A stretch of DNA of 64,000 nucleotides from Cyanoderma ruficeps (taxonomy: Eukaryota > Chordata > Aves > Passeriformes > Timaliidae): positions 38,855,615 to 38,919,614 of the forward strand of contig VZDJ01007747.1 of the NCBI GenBank assembly GCA_008694505.1, read 5' to 3'. The notes under the pieces were generated by a model. That model did no database searches. It was not told the DNA's origin and saw only the letters and a list, made by a program, of their open reading frames with translations. The position numbers and the translations under genes were made by a program. Shown here one piece after another: positions 25,501-37,500 of this stretch (position 1 is the first letter of the stretch; each line of letters starts with the position of its first letter).

Positions 25501-28500
25501 TAGGAGTAGAAGATAGAAACAATATCCTCTTGAGACAGCCAAATGACCAAGCCCACCTTGCTCTATTAAGGTAGCACAGAAAATGTGTATAACACTTGTA
25601 GCATTGCTGCATTGGCCAGGAGCACTTAAATGGCATTGTAGGAATACACACATTACTTGATCATGGCTCACATGATGCAACAAGTGTAAAAAAGATTCAT
25701 GAAGAATACACAGGCTTTTGAGAAAAAGATGCCAGGTAATGGTTGATGTAATTGACATCTTGGTATCGACACTGAGCTGCTATCTGGTGAGAGTGGATTA
25801 GCATCAGTGCTGAACCTTGTAAGCATTTCAGTTTTACCTGCAGAGGGGCAGTTCACTCAGTTCCTTGCAGGATCAGGAGCTGCTCTGGCCTGAGATCAGT
25901 TGCTCATGGGTTTGTTCACTGGATGTTTCTTGTGTGAGTTTTGCTTTCTTTTCCCCTCTCTATGGCCGGAGTGGTGTTCTGCCATCAGTCGCCCCCAGGT
26001 GCAGCACCCGGCAGCTCGGGTGTGTGCAAGGAGAGGCAGGACAGCTTGGCAGCGGGCAGCATTTGTGCAGGAAGGCTCCCGAATTCCCCTGGGATGTCTC
26101 TGCTCCCTGTGCACTTGCCCTCCCCAAAGGCACCTCACTCTGCACCCTGTGCCCAGCTGCAGGCTGGGGTTGCAGCAGGCTCCAGCAGAGCTGCTCTGAC
26201 ATAATCTGCCAGCTCTAAAAGCTGCCACCGCCTCTGCATCTTTTGATCCTTACGTGCTGGGCATGTTTTCAGCAGGACAAAACTGAAAGTATGGAAAATT
26301 GCTGGTTCTGAAGCGGCGACAGTAACTTCATTTTAGGAATGTTTTTAATCGGAGCTGTGTAAATAAATAAAATGAATATTTTTAGCTGAATCAGTTTAAA
26401 GAAAAATCCTCCAAGAATTTAGGGCTGCCTTCTAATGGCAAAAAAACCCGAGGCATCAGTTGGAGAAGAAAAAAAAATCTCTAATCCAAGTAGATTGGAA
26501 GAGGATAACATACTGCTGTGGTCAGTACAGGGACTATGATTTTTTTGGGTTTTATTTTCTGTTTCTAGACTGAGAAGAATTAAGAGGATTCCTCTTTTGT
26601 TGCCATTAAGATAACAACAACAACAGCAGTGATTAGCTGCTGACTTTTCTTTCTGCTTCTCCATGGGCTTGAAAGCTGGCTTTTTGGATGCTTTTTGCTC
26701 TTACCTGTTACCATTTAGATCTTTGAATGCTTTCTGCCCCCTCATAATTTTTCTTCACAGATAAAAATCTCGTGGGCTGTTTTTATTACTAACCTGCTCA
26801 ATTTTTATGTTCATTTCTGTCTCTGAATGTATTGAACACTAATAAATGCAAATATATTATAATTCCCCCCAAATCTACAGTTTACTCATGGAAATTAAGT
26901 TGATACCCTGAAGAATCTAAAAGTGAATCAATTTAATAGAAAAGCTGTTTCATAATCCATGTTAAATACGTGTCTTAGAGAAGTCTTTTGCAACTTATGC
27001 AGGTATTAGCTTTTAAATATTCTAAATCTTGGTTTATTTATCCTTTCTCTAATATTTCTTTTCTCTTTTTAATAGGTCATCACACAACGAACTAGAAAAA
27101 CATAGGTAAGTCTTGAAAAAAAGCTAATTAAAAGAGGTATTTGAATCACTGTGTATATTGAAGAACATTTTGTTGCAATTGTTTTGATTCTGCACTGAAT
27201 AATTTATTAAGTTTGTTTTGGTTTTTTTATCAGCTAAAATCTAATAGTTACAGTATTATTTGGCTTTTTTTTCCCCCCTGTTGTTTGGTATGCTCTTTTT
27301 GAAACATCCCTAATAGTTAGCTTTGGACTGATTCGTGCTGTAACTGGTTAACCGAATTGTTACTAACAAAGAATCTGATTGCAGCAACTGTTTGCTAGAA
27401 GTGTTAAATGCTGTAAGTACAAAGTATTTTTGTGACTAGAGGTGAATGATTTTTGGCAACAATGTGTCACACACGGTTATTCTATGTTTCATTTAAAATA
27501 TGCCTGAAGTGCGGTTAATTTTCATCTTGCATGTAAGTACCTACAGATCCGTTTTTCCCCTTCGTCTTCTGCTTCCCTGCTGCTGGTGCGTGTCCTGTCC
27601 GGAGAGCTGTGTGTGAGCTAGGAACCTCCTGAGCCGCAGCCCGGTCCAGGGAATCCAGCGCCGGGAAAAGCCGGGCTTACCCAGGACCGACCTTAGACCC
27701 CGCAGCCCTGCGTGGTGCAGAGCTCTCGTTTGCCCCGTTCTGGAGGCAGCGTTCAGCGTGTGTTGTATCATGTCAGGGTGTGTTTGCAGCCGGGCCCCTG
27801 GGCTGTAGAAAAGCTCTGGGAGCGCTGCTCAGAGAGAGACAACGGGGCCGTCTTGGCTCTGCCTTTCACTTTCCCGCTGTGGCGCCCTCACTGCCGGGCC
27901 GCTGCCTTTCACTCGCCATTCAGGCAGCAGGACAAACACCCATTCGGGTGGTTTTGTGTTCTTTTTTTGTGTAGCTTGTGGTCTTTCGGGTTTCACGCAT
28001 CCAGAGAAAGTGAGGGGGGTGTGTGTGGATATGATTCAAACCTATTTGCATGCTTCTAAATACGTGAAACATGGTTGAGGGCACAACAAGATTGAACTCG
28101 TGGGGGGTTTTTTTGTGTGTTGTTCTGTGGCTGCAGTTATGTAGCAGCTAGACCATCACTTCCCTTGCATGCTTACATGCTTTCCTGTAGTTTAATTGTA
28201 ATATGAGTAAACTATAGCTCTGCCTAATAGCCACGTGGTCATCCTAGAGATGAGAGGAACTGGAGAAGGCTCAAGCTCACAAACACAGGCCTGGGCTGTA
28301 GAATGCGGTGCACTGGCTAAGGCAGTGACATCGACCGACAGAAGTTCAGCTGACAGAGTCTTCAGGAAAATAACTGCATGTAGAATTCCGTCCTTCAGCC
28401 ACAGTTAAAAGAAAGAAAAATCAGCCCCAGCTATGATTTTTTCTCATTCTGTTCCATTTATTCCTCCCCTCCTGCTTCATCATTACAAATTTATTTTCAT

Positions 28501-31500
28501 CTGCATATTCCTTTTCTTTTTCCTTCAGTTATTTTCCTCTTCTTCCTTCTGCTCTGCCTTAACATGTTTAAGCAGCACAGTAAATGAGGCACAGCAGCAT
28601 TTGTAGCAGATGCAGGGCCAGAAGGAGAATCTATTAATTGTTCAATCGCTGTTCTCACTTTCAGTTCTGTGTTGTTTCTTTGTAGTAGCTGGACCATATA
28701 GTACTTGCCTTCCTACCTTTTCTTTCTCTGCCATCTCAAGGTCAAAATAGGTAAACTGCACAGTATGTCTTGTGATTATACAACTAATGTTTCTAACTGC
28801 TGCTGCTTGCTGTGCCTCCTGCAGTTAAACTATACTTGAAGCCAGATTTTTATTATTCCTGGTGAGAACCTGCAAATTAGTGCAAGATCCTTGTATGTGC
28901 AAATGGATGTTCACAAAAGCAGATGAGGTGTGTACAGTTCTAGCAGCCTGATGTATTGGTGTGAAGGACTCCTGCAATTTCTGTTTCTTCTTTGTAACAA
29001 CCCCCTCCTCCAACCCTGTGGGTGTATGAGCAGATAATACCAATCATAGTGGTTTTCACTGTGTTTTACTAAAATTATATTAAGATCTATGAAGTGTCTT
29101 GCACGGTTTAATGGAAGATTCACAGCCATGGTGTGTCTCTGTAGCAGCTGATCCCTGCAGCAGAACCTGTCTTCCTCCTCCGGTGCAGCCCTGCCCTGCC
29201 AGCTGGGAAGCACTGGATGTTGATTTTGGAGGTGTCTCCTTTCCAGGACCAGCGCCTTTGACTCAGCACTGCCATGATGCTGCTCTGGCAAGGCACCCTG
29301 GGTTATCTCACAGGAGCTGTCGAGGAGGAGGAGGAGAGGAACAGCTGCGCGTGTCCTCCATGCCCAGTCTCTCACGTGGTGTCTGAGGGCTGCACTCCGT
29401 GCTGCAGGGCAGGGAAATGGTTCCTCCTTTACACAGTCTTTGTGTCCTGTGTGAGGGTGGCCAGAGATGCTATTAACTGGAAAGCCATGGTAGCCATGCA
29501 CTGCAGACGGTGCTGTTTTGGGTTCTGCACTGGTGTTGCACATCAGAGGTCTTATCTCTGGTTTTGATGTTGGTGGGAATGGCAGTGGTTGACCTCTGTG
29601 TGTACTGGCTTGGCCATTTGGCACTACCACTTTATTTTGCATTTTCTACTGCTGGGTCTCTTTTCTGTGTGCTCTTGAGGGGGGGGCTCAGAGGAAAACA
29701 AATGTAAGCAGAAATGTAATTCCAAGAAAAAAAAGTCTCATTGTATGATAGAATTCAGATTTCAATTATGGCAAAATGTTTCTCAGCGATTCATACATGA
29801 AATTCCTTTTTCTTTGCTTTAAGTCTCCCTAGAATAATACCCTGCTGGGAATTTTAGTGTGGATTCATTACAGGGAAACTCTGTAAGGACTTATCGGTCT
29901 AATGGCAGTCTTGTTTTGGTCCTGTGCATTTAAGGCATGCATCTTGGAGCCATGAAACAGGAAATCCCCTAAATAAAAAGTAGGAAGGCAAGAAATCTTC
30001 TATTCTAGGGACAGCTGAGGGTCCTAGAAGATATTTTAATAATTACAGACAGGTTAGTCAGAATGGCACTTGAATGTAACTAGTTTCTAATGACAAACAT
30101 GTATATTCATGTAGGTATTTTTTGTTGTTTCCAGCCAGACCATTAGGTCTGTAGGCTTTCACGGAATAATAGAAATAGTAAGTAAATTAGTAATCATGAC
30201 TTTTTGCAAGGAAATTTTTAAATCAACCTGATGGCTGTATAGAGGAATTCAGCTTTCATAAAAAACACCCAACAATTCATGAGAGACATAAGCTTCTTTA
30301 AAAGACACAGCATAATCTCATTTATTTGCATCAATTTATACTAGTTGTGCATTAGAAGATAAAAGCCAAGGTGTATCCGCTTGAAGACTGTGCTGAGATT
30401 TCCACGCTGCTCTGTGAAGGCAGGGGAGAAATTGCCCTTGGCTGTTCACTTGTGCTCTTCTCTACCAGCCTGTGCTGGCTGTGCGAGGAAGAGCACAAGG
30501 AGCCCTGACGAAGAATATGGGACCATCCCATCAGGACTTCTTTGGTGTCGTTCAATCCAGCCTGGCCATGAGGAGTTCTGCTGCAGGAGGGGTTCACAGT
30601 CTTGCCCTTTCCCTGGCAAAGTCTTTGGAAACACCTTATGAAACTTCATGATTTCAAAGAACAGCTTTTAAGAATTGGTGAGGAAATGAATAGATGCACC
30701 TCAAAATCAGCAAGCCACGTGCTGCTGTCCCCAGACTGACACCATATGAGCTGAAGAAGTGCTGTGTGACTCTGGTATGGCTTGATCTAGGCCTCAGATC
30801 CCCAGGTTTAGATTTGACAAAAGCCGGTGAGCTGAGCCAGATGGAGGTAAAAACCAAGCACTTCTGTTCAAACCAAGACTGCCATGGAGTTGGCCTGGAT
30901 CAATTGAATGAGACAGCCCTGAACTGTTAGAAGTGCAAGATCAGAATGGGGAATACATGAGACACAGTCATTTACAAAACCTTAAAGATGGAAGAAACTT
31001 CCAACCTTTCTTTCTTCGCAAAGGAGCTTAATGTATGTGTTGTGTAGGGTGCTGACTGGGGGAGACTCCAAGTGTTCCCATGTGCACAGAAGATAATACT
31101 GATGCAAGTTTTGTGCAGTCCTTAAAGCTAAAATCTTGCCAGAACAAAGTTTCTATATTGGATCATCATGTGCATGAATGGGTATCTCTACAGGAACACA
31201 GGGTTTGATGAGCAATATATATTTTGATGGGAGCATTATTATGTACAACATGAGCTGATACAGAAAACAGAGCAGGTGCCTCTGAGGTTAAGTCCTGATA
31301 GGTGGTTTTCTCATGGAGGAATTGCACATTCAAGAGCACAGTTAGATTGATTGGTACATCAGTTTCACCCACCAGAGTTGCTTGGTGTTTAAGGTTTATA
31401 TAGGCTGAGAGAATGCCTGGATGGTTGTCCTGAAATCTTCTCTGTGGCTCTTCCTGTTAGTAAACTGCAGGGTTAATGAAAAGCATGTAATTGCCAGTTG

Positions 31501-34500
31501 GTGATAAACTTGGAAGTTTTGAAACAGAGCTGAAAGGTCATTGGAATAATAGCATACCAAAACAATGCTTAATGTTTATTTTTATTATGGGCTGCCTTTT
31601 CAAAATCACAAATTACCATTGTGGTTAGCACTGTTATGCAGCATAAAGTTGTAGCTGCATTGATCCATCACACTGAGTGGCTGTGGTGCCACTGCTAACA
31701 GAGGAAACTCCTGAACTGGTGCTGGAGGTAAAGTCCTTCCAGGGAAGGATCACCCAGCGTCTCACTGATGTGCTTCCATCAGGAATTTAACCCAGCCCTG
31801 GTTGCACACTGGTGCTTCTGGGTCCTGCTTCCTGCCAGCACAGCAGGAGGGGAGAAGCTTCCTCCTTTGGCCAGGTCACCTTCCTGAGCCAGCTGTTACA
31901 GGCACACCCTGATGCCAGCACAGGGAGAGGGTGGGATGGCTTCTTTGAGTGAACAGTGTTAATTTACAGTGTTAATTTACAGTACAGAGCAGTTACAGTT
32001 CACTTCTCTGTCAGTTTAATGTTTTTCCTAAGCATCCAGTTTTGGCTGCTGTTGCCTGGAAAGTGCTGTGCTGGATGGGTCTTACTGACCTGGGAAAGAT
32101 CTCATTGTTATAATGGGTCTATAAAAATTGCTGCCATTTCTAGGATCTGTCCAGATTACACATAAACCATTCAGATAATGTGGCTGCTGTGTTAGTGGTG
32201 GGAACCACATCGTCTTGCTAGCAGAATCTAACCACTGTACTAGGTCTTTCTTCTGGTTTTCTTGTCAAGAAAAGAACTTTTTTTACACCATCTGATTGGT
32301 GTGAAGTGTTTTATTACAATCCCAGTGAATTGCAATAAAAATACCTTTGCGCTCCTTAAGCAAGGTAATGTCTTAGGAGTGTGATTTGACTTTTGTGAGC
32401 TGAAAGCCAACATAGTTGGGGCATCTGCTGCCCCTCCCCAGCTATGACTACTTCTCTGAGTATTCTGGCTGTAGTGAGCAGGTGACTGGTGTTTCCTCAG
32501 CCAGTGCAAGGCTGAATCTCAGCTAAAAGCCCCTCTTGCTAGGCGTTTGCCTGTTAAATCTCTGTAGTATTTGGTTTTTTGCATAGCTTGTTAAGTGAAG
32601 TCTATAAAGAACTGGGCCTGCAGAACTAGAGATTTAATCCTGTGCTTTTGATGAAGCAACACATGTTTCTGAGTCTGACAGATCTGTCTAATTAAAACAA
32701 TTGGAAAGTTTAAAACTTTGTGCTGAAATGCTGTTCTTTTTCCTCACTGTTGCCCCATCTTTGGGCATTCAGCAAGTGTCTGGACCTGTGACTTGTCCTG
32801 CAGTACCTGCTGCAATAGCTACTGTGGATACTTATGCACTGAACTGTTGTCTTTTCAGTGCACAGAGCAGCTCACCTGATGAGGCACTCTCAACAAATGG
32901 TGTCTTCCTACCCACACTGGTGATTTGGAAAGGAGGAGTGTATTAAGCAGACGAAGCTTGAAAATTAATCTGCTCAGGAAGTTATATTACAGGTATCAGA
33001 GATGTACACATACTTATGCTTTGGACAGAGCTTCTATTTTGCAGTGAAAGATGGGACTAAAATACAGTTTGGACTCAATTATTATGTCCTTTTTCCTGCT
33101 GAGGTCAGCTTTGGACTGTGAAGTGTAAGTGGAGTTCTGGGTCTGGGCTCCAGAAAGCTTTGTGCTTCATGGCCAGCCAAGCAGCCAGCAGGGAGCAGAT
33201 GGGTGAGAAACCAAGTGCATACGTTTTTTTCCACTTGAATTTGTTCATCCCTCTCTTCAAACATAAGTCCACTGTGTGTCGGCCTCTAATGGACTATGTA
33301 GAAGGTGGTTTATGTTTTCAGCATCTGCTAATTGACCTGGCTATTTCTCATCTGGCATGGTAGGGAGAGTGGGCTGGACTTGTACAAAGTAGAGAGCGAT
33401 GGGCCAGACTTTCTAGTACTTTCAGGACAGTTAGGTGCTGATTCCCTGCATATGAGGGAAGAGAGGGCTGATGGTGACTGCTCTCCCAATTGGAAGAGAA
33501 AAAAATAAATTGAATTAGGTATTTTGAAAAAGAGGGGGTTTTTTAAGCTTGCTTAGCTACATCTGGACAAGTGAGCTGGAATTTTATTTTTGTTTTTTTA
33601 AAGGTATTTAGGCAGCTAATGGACGTTAAGAAGCTGGCCTCTGAAATGAGTCTTACATAATGTGATGGGAATCCTTGGCTGAATCCCAGGCAGTCAGGTC
33701 TGTGGAGGCCCACAGACAATACACAGAAGTGGTACCTGCTGTGGTTTGAAGAAATGGCAAATGTGCCTGAAAGTCAGCAGTGCAGCTCCAGCTCTTGAGG
33801 GCAAGGTTGATTCTGCACTCACCAGATCTGCAGGAGGCTGGCTTACTCTCTCCCAAGTATGTCACGAGCATTCATGTCCCAGTCTCCCTGCTTGGAGTAG
33901 ACAAAAAGAAATCAACCTCTGCTGGAGGAGGTGGCTGTGTTCTATGAGTTGCCTGTCCTGTCCCTTCCTCTCCCTGCTTCCATGCTGTATTGGCATCTGT
34001 AGCTCTATTTTTAGCACTCCTTTCCCTGGAGTGACTACCTCACTTGGGTATTGGATATACCATGGCCTGGTCCCAAATTCAAAATGTCTCTTTCTGAATG
34101 GAACGGTGTGTACTTCCCTGGTGCAGCTCATGCTCTTTTTCCCTCGTGGTCTCTGTCAGCAGACACTTGTGCTTAGATTTAGTGCACAGAATTCCTTTGC
34201 AGGTCAAGTAGTTTTTAATCTGTGTTTTTTCCCCTTGGTACTCTGGCAGACTGTGGGCCCAACTCTGCCTCATGCCCAGGGAATTTCAGTAGGAGCTGTT
34301 CTTGCCTGCAGGTTGAACCCAGCATCACATCCGGGCAGCTGCAGAGGATGCAGAAAAGGTTCCAGAAACTGTATTGAGCATGAGCATTTAGACAGCAAAT
34401 TATAAATGTGAAAAAGCATAATGCTGTTCCTTCACAGAAGTTTATTTTGGGCTGTTTTTGGAAAACCAAAACCAAAACAAAGTCCCCCCAAACCCTTCCC

Positions 34501-37500
34501 TCATGCATGGGATCCAATTAAAAACTGACTCCTCTTGTCCTAGAGAACTGTGCAATCCACAAGAATGGACAAGATATTCCTTCTACCCACCCCTCCCTAT
34601 GTTAGGAACGAGAGAGTTGTTTTGGGACTTCATAGAGTGCTGTCCTTTGAGATTGAAATACATGTGTTGAGGTATGTACACATCCTTCTAGGCTAGAGCA
34701 GAGTGACAGGACTTGTCAAAGGATGTCAACTGACTAATATTATTGTCTAATGCTAGTTTATGTTACGCAAGCCTTTTTCTACACAAATTAGTGTGACTAA
34801 TTTTGTAGCGCGTGGAGATTGGCACAGCCGACACAGAAGAGGTGTGGGCTTGGATGTATGTACATGAGGTCATGTTGCAATGCTTCTAACTTGAAAAACT
34901 AATAACTCTGGTTACAGGCTACATGCCCTACATTAATAAAGCCTTTATTAGGTTCTACCTTATAGCAACAAAGCAGATTTGTGTAACAGTCAAAGACTAC
35001 ATCTGAATGTTGTGAAACGCCTCTAAAAGGCTGCAGAAGTAGTGGAGAGTCCTCTTCTCCCAGCTGCCACCTTGGGATTGATGCCTAACAGATTTATCTG
35101 CTTTTCTTTCCTTGATGGTTCAATTTGGGTAACTAAGTGAAGATACACAGTGCTAAATAAGGGGCCTGCCTGGCATGTAATTGCTGCCAGGACTCAGCAG
35201 CTCCTATTGAAGTTAGGAATACCATCAGTGTTTTCAAATACCGGCTGCACAGACACTCTGTGTCTTACATAGCACATTAGCTGGTATTTACAAAACATGA
35301 AGGTAGCAAACCCTGTAATTCCCCAAGAAAGCTGACTTAATCCCGATTGGTAAATGCTGTTGTGTTGACTGTTGCAATGAACAGCATGGGTGGAGCAAAT
35401 AATTTCTGCTAGGGAAATTTGGCAGCTTGTTGTGTATGTTTGCTAGAAGCAGTTATTGGGTGTAGGTGCTAAGAGGTGTTTTAAATAGACTGTTGGGAGT
35501 CTTGGTTCCCACTGCCTGACTTTACATACTCACATGGCAAGTGAGTCCAAACTTCTGGCACTTCCTCCCATTGCCAGATAACCTCAGGACTCTGCACTTA
35601 AGAAATCTGAGCTGAGTTTTGTGGGGAAGAAAGGAGGGAAGGGGGGGAGTTTTGAAAGCTGTTCCATACCTTATCATCCCCAGATGGATCATTTTCAGAT
35701 TCTGCTCAACTGCACCCTATCTGGCTCAGAGACAACCAGTTTTGTACTGCTCAGTGGCAAGGGAAATAGGATGGAAATTAAATTATAAACAAGGCACTAG
35801 CTGTGTTGTAGCGAGCTATATCTAAACCTGGAGGCAGGACTGTCAGGTATCTGCAAGACTCCACTGTCCCACAATGCCAGATTTTTTTATTTTTTTGTTT
35901 GGGTGGTGGGGGGGAATAAGTGTTACTCAGCTTTTAATTCACCTGAAAGTAGAAGTACCCATTGCAGCCTTGGAAGCGACCATCTTTAATTACAGTTAGT
36001 GCATTTAATCCTTCCCCTAAATTTGTTTATACATACACCTCACTGTCTTCCATTCACCTCTAATTACAAGGTTTAAATGAAGGAGTTGGAGACATACAGC
36101 AAGACATTTGGGGACATATATTCTTAATTACTTCAGTGTGATTTCTTTTCTTCTCTTCCTTTGTTGTTCTCACTTGGGGACTGAACCAGCCTTCAGCTGG
36201 CTAGAACAGGCACCCTGCTGTTGTCCTAGGGCACCTCAGCTGTCTCACTGGAGCACATCTCAAGTATCTGCACTGGTAAAAGCAACACCCACCACTTCCT
36301 TCCCCAGTAAAGTCAATTCATTTGTGCATGCTCAAGCTGCCATCATTAGCTGCTCCCTTTAAGATGGCCACAAAGCTTTGGTAGGTGCATGTGCTGAGGA
36401 AGTAATAGCAGAAGCAAAAATGAAAGTAACACATAGCACTAAATATCTTTCTGATAGTTTCCTGATCAGAGCTTAAAACTTCCTACCACTGTGAATGAGC
36501 AAGTAATTGTTTAGGCGCTGAACTGAAGGCAGAGTTGCCTTAACTGATGAGGTTTTAAAACTACGGTGTAAATTGCTGTTGTTTCTTTCGGTGCCTTGTG
36601 CACATGGGAAGCGGAGTCCCTACAGCATTTGTCAGGCTACTTAAATTGGATACTTGGTATTTGGGTATCGAGGTGCAACAGACAATAAAACCCCAGTCAC
36701 AGGTATCCAGTATTGCAGATATTAATGCTTCACACTCATTTAAGATGATGCAGAAAAAGGCTGCTTAATTCCGGTTGTGTGCCATCCCTAGACCTTGTGC
36801 TCAGTGTGGGACAGCAATGCATGTTTTTAATTTAGCTAAAATTATTCAACTTGACTTGCCTCTACTTTAATTTGGCATCATACAGTGGTATTAAAAAAAC
36901 CCCAACAATCTTGAACACATTTACACATTTCTCCCCTCATTTGACATATGTACAAAATAACTAGGTCTATAGGGAGGTTTAAAATTAGGCAGAAAAAGCT
37001 CACTAGGCCCAGTAGTTTGCTCTCTTGGCTTAGTGCTGTGCTGCAGCTCAACTTCTCTAGGCTTATTTAAGCATTGTAGTTTCCCCCCCCGCTTTTTTTT
37101 TTTTTTTAAGATCCTTCCTGTTGGCAGCTGTCCTGAGACACTATGTTCTTGCTTAGCATTTTGATGTGGGGAAACAGTCTAATAATTAAAGCCGGTTTCA
37201 AGCCATGAGCTGATTTGTAAGCAGTGATTTGCTGTGGGGTGTTGTCACTTGATAAACGTGTACCTCGTATGCACAGAGCTGAGCTGCACCTTGGTCCTTA
37301 AGCCCCCTGTGAGAGGGACATGCAGCTCCCAGGAGCCACTTCTGGGGGAGACAGACTGCATCCTCTCCAGCCACCTGTTGCTGAATGGTTAATTTGTGAA
37401 AAATCATCACTATCATCCTGTTCCCCTCTGTGTGTAAACCCAGTGCAAACCTGTTGCTGTTACACAGCTTTTCCTTGTTTAATGAATGTAATTCTCTTTA

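Larger units (their letters stand above)
17743..27075 (+). other. MXD4: MXD4 intron 2 (9.3 kb)
   Basis: A GT-AG intron. It contains a second CpG-rich block (18100-18760), a 42-bp T homopolymer (22490-22531) and a CT/AT simple tract near 24434-24477. A 191-codon open frame at 24554-25129 has no recognised domain, weak boundaries and no sign of conservation that I can judge. I do not call it a gene. Confidence 0.85.

Noticed and set aside
33746..34405. 219-codon plus-strand frame in intron 3
   Set aside because: No recognised motif, and a minus-strand frame is open across part of it. Treated as chance.
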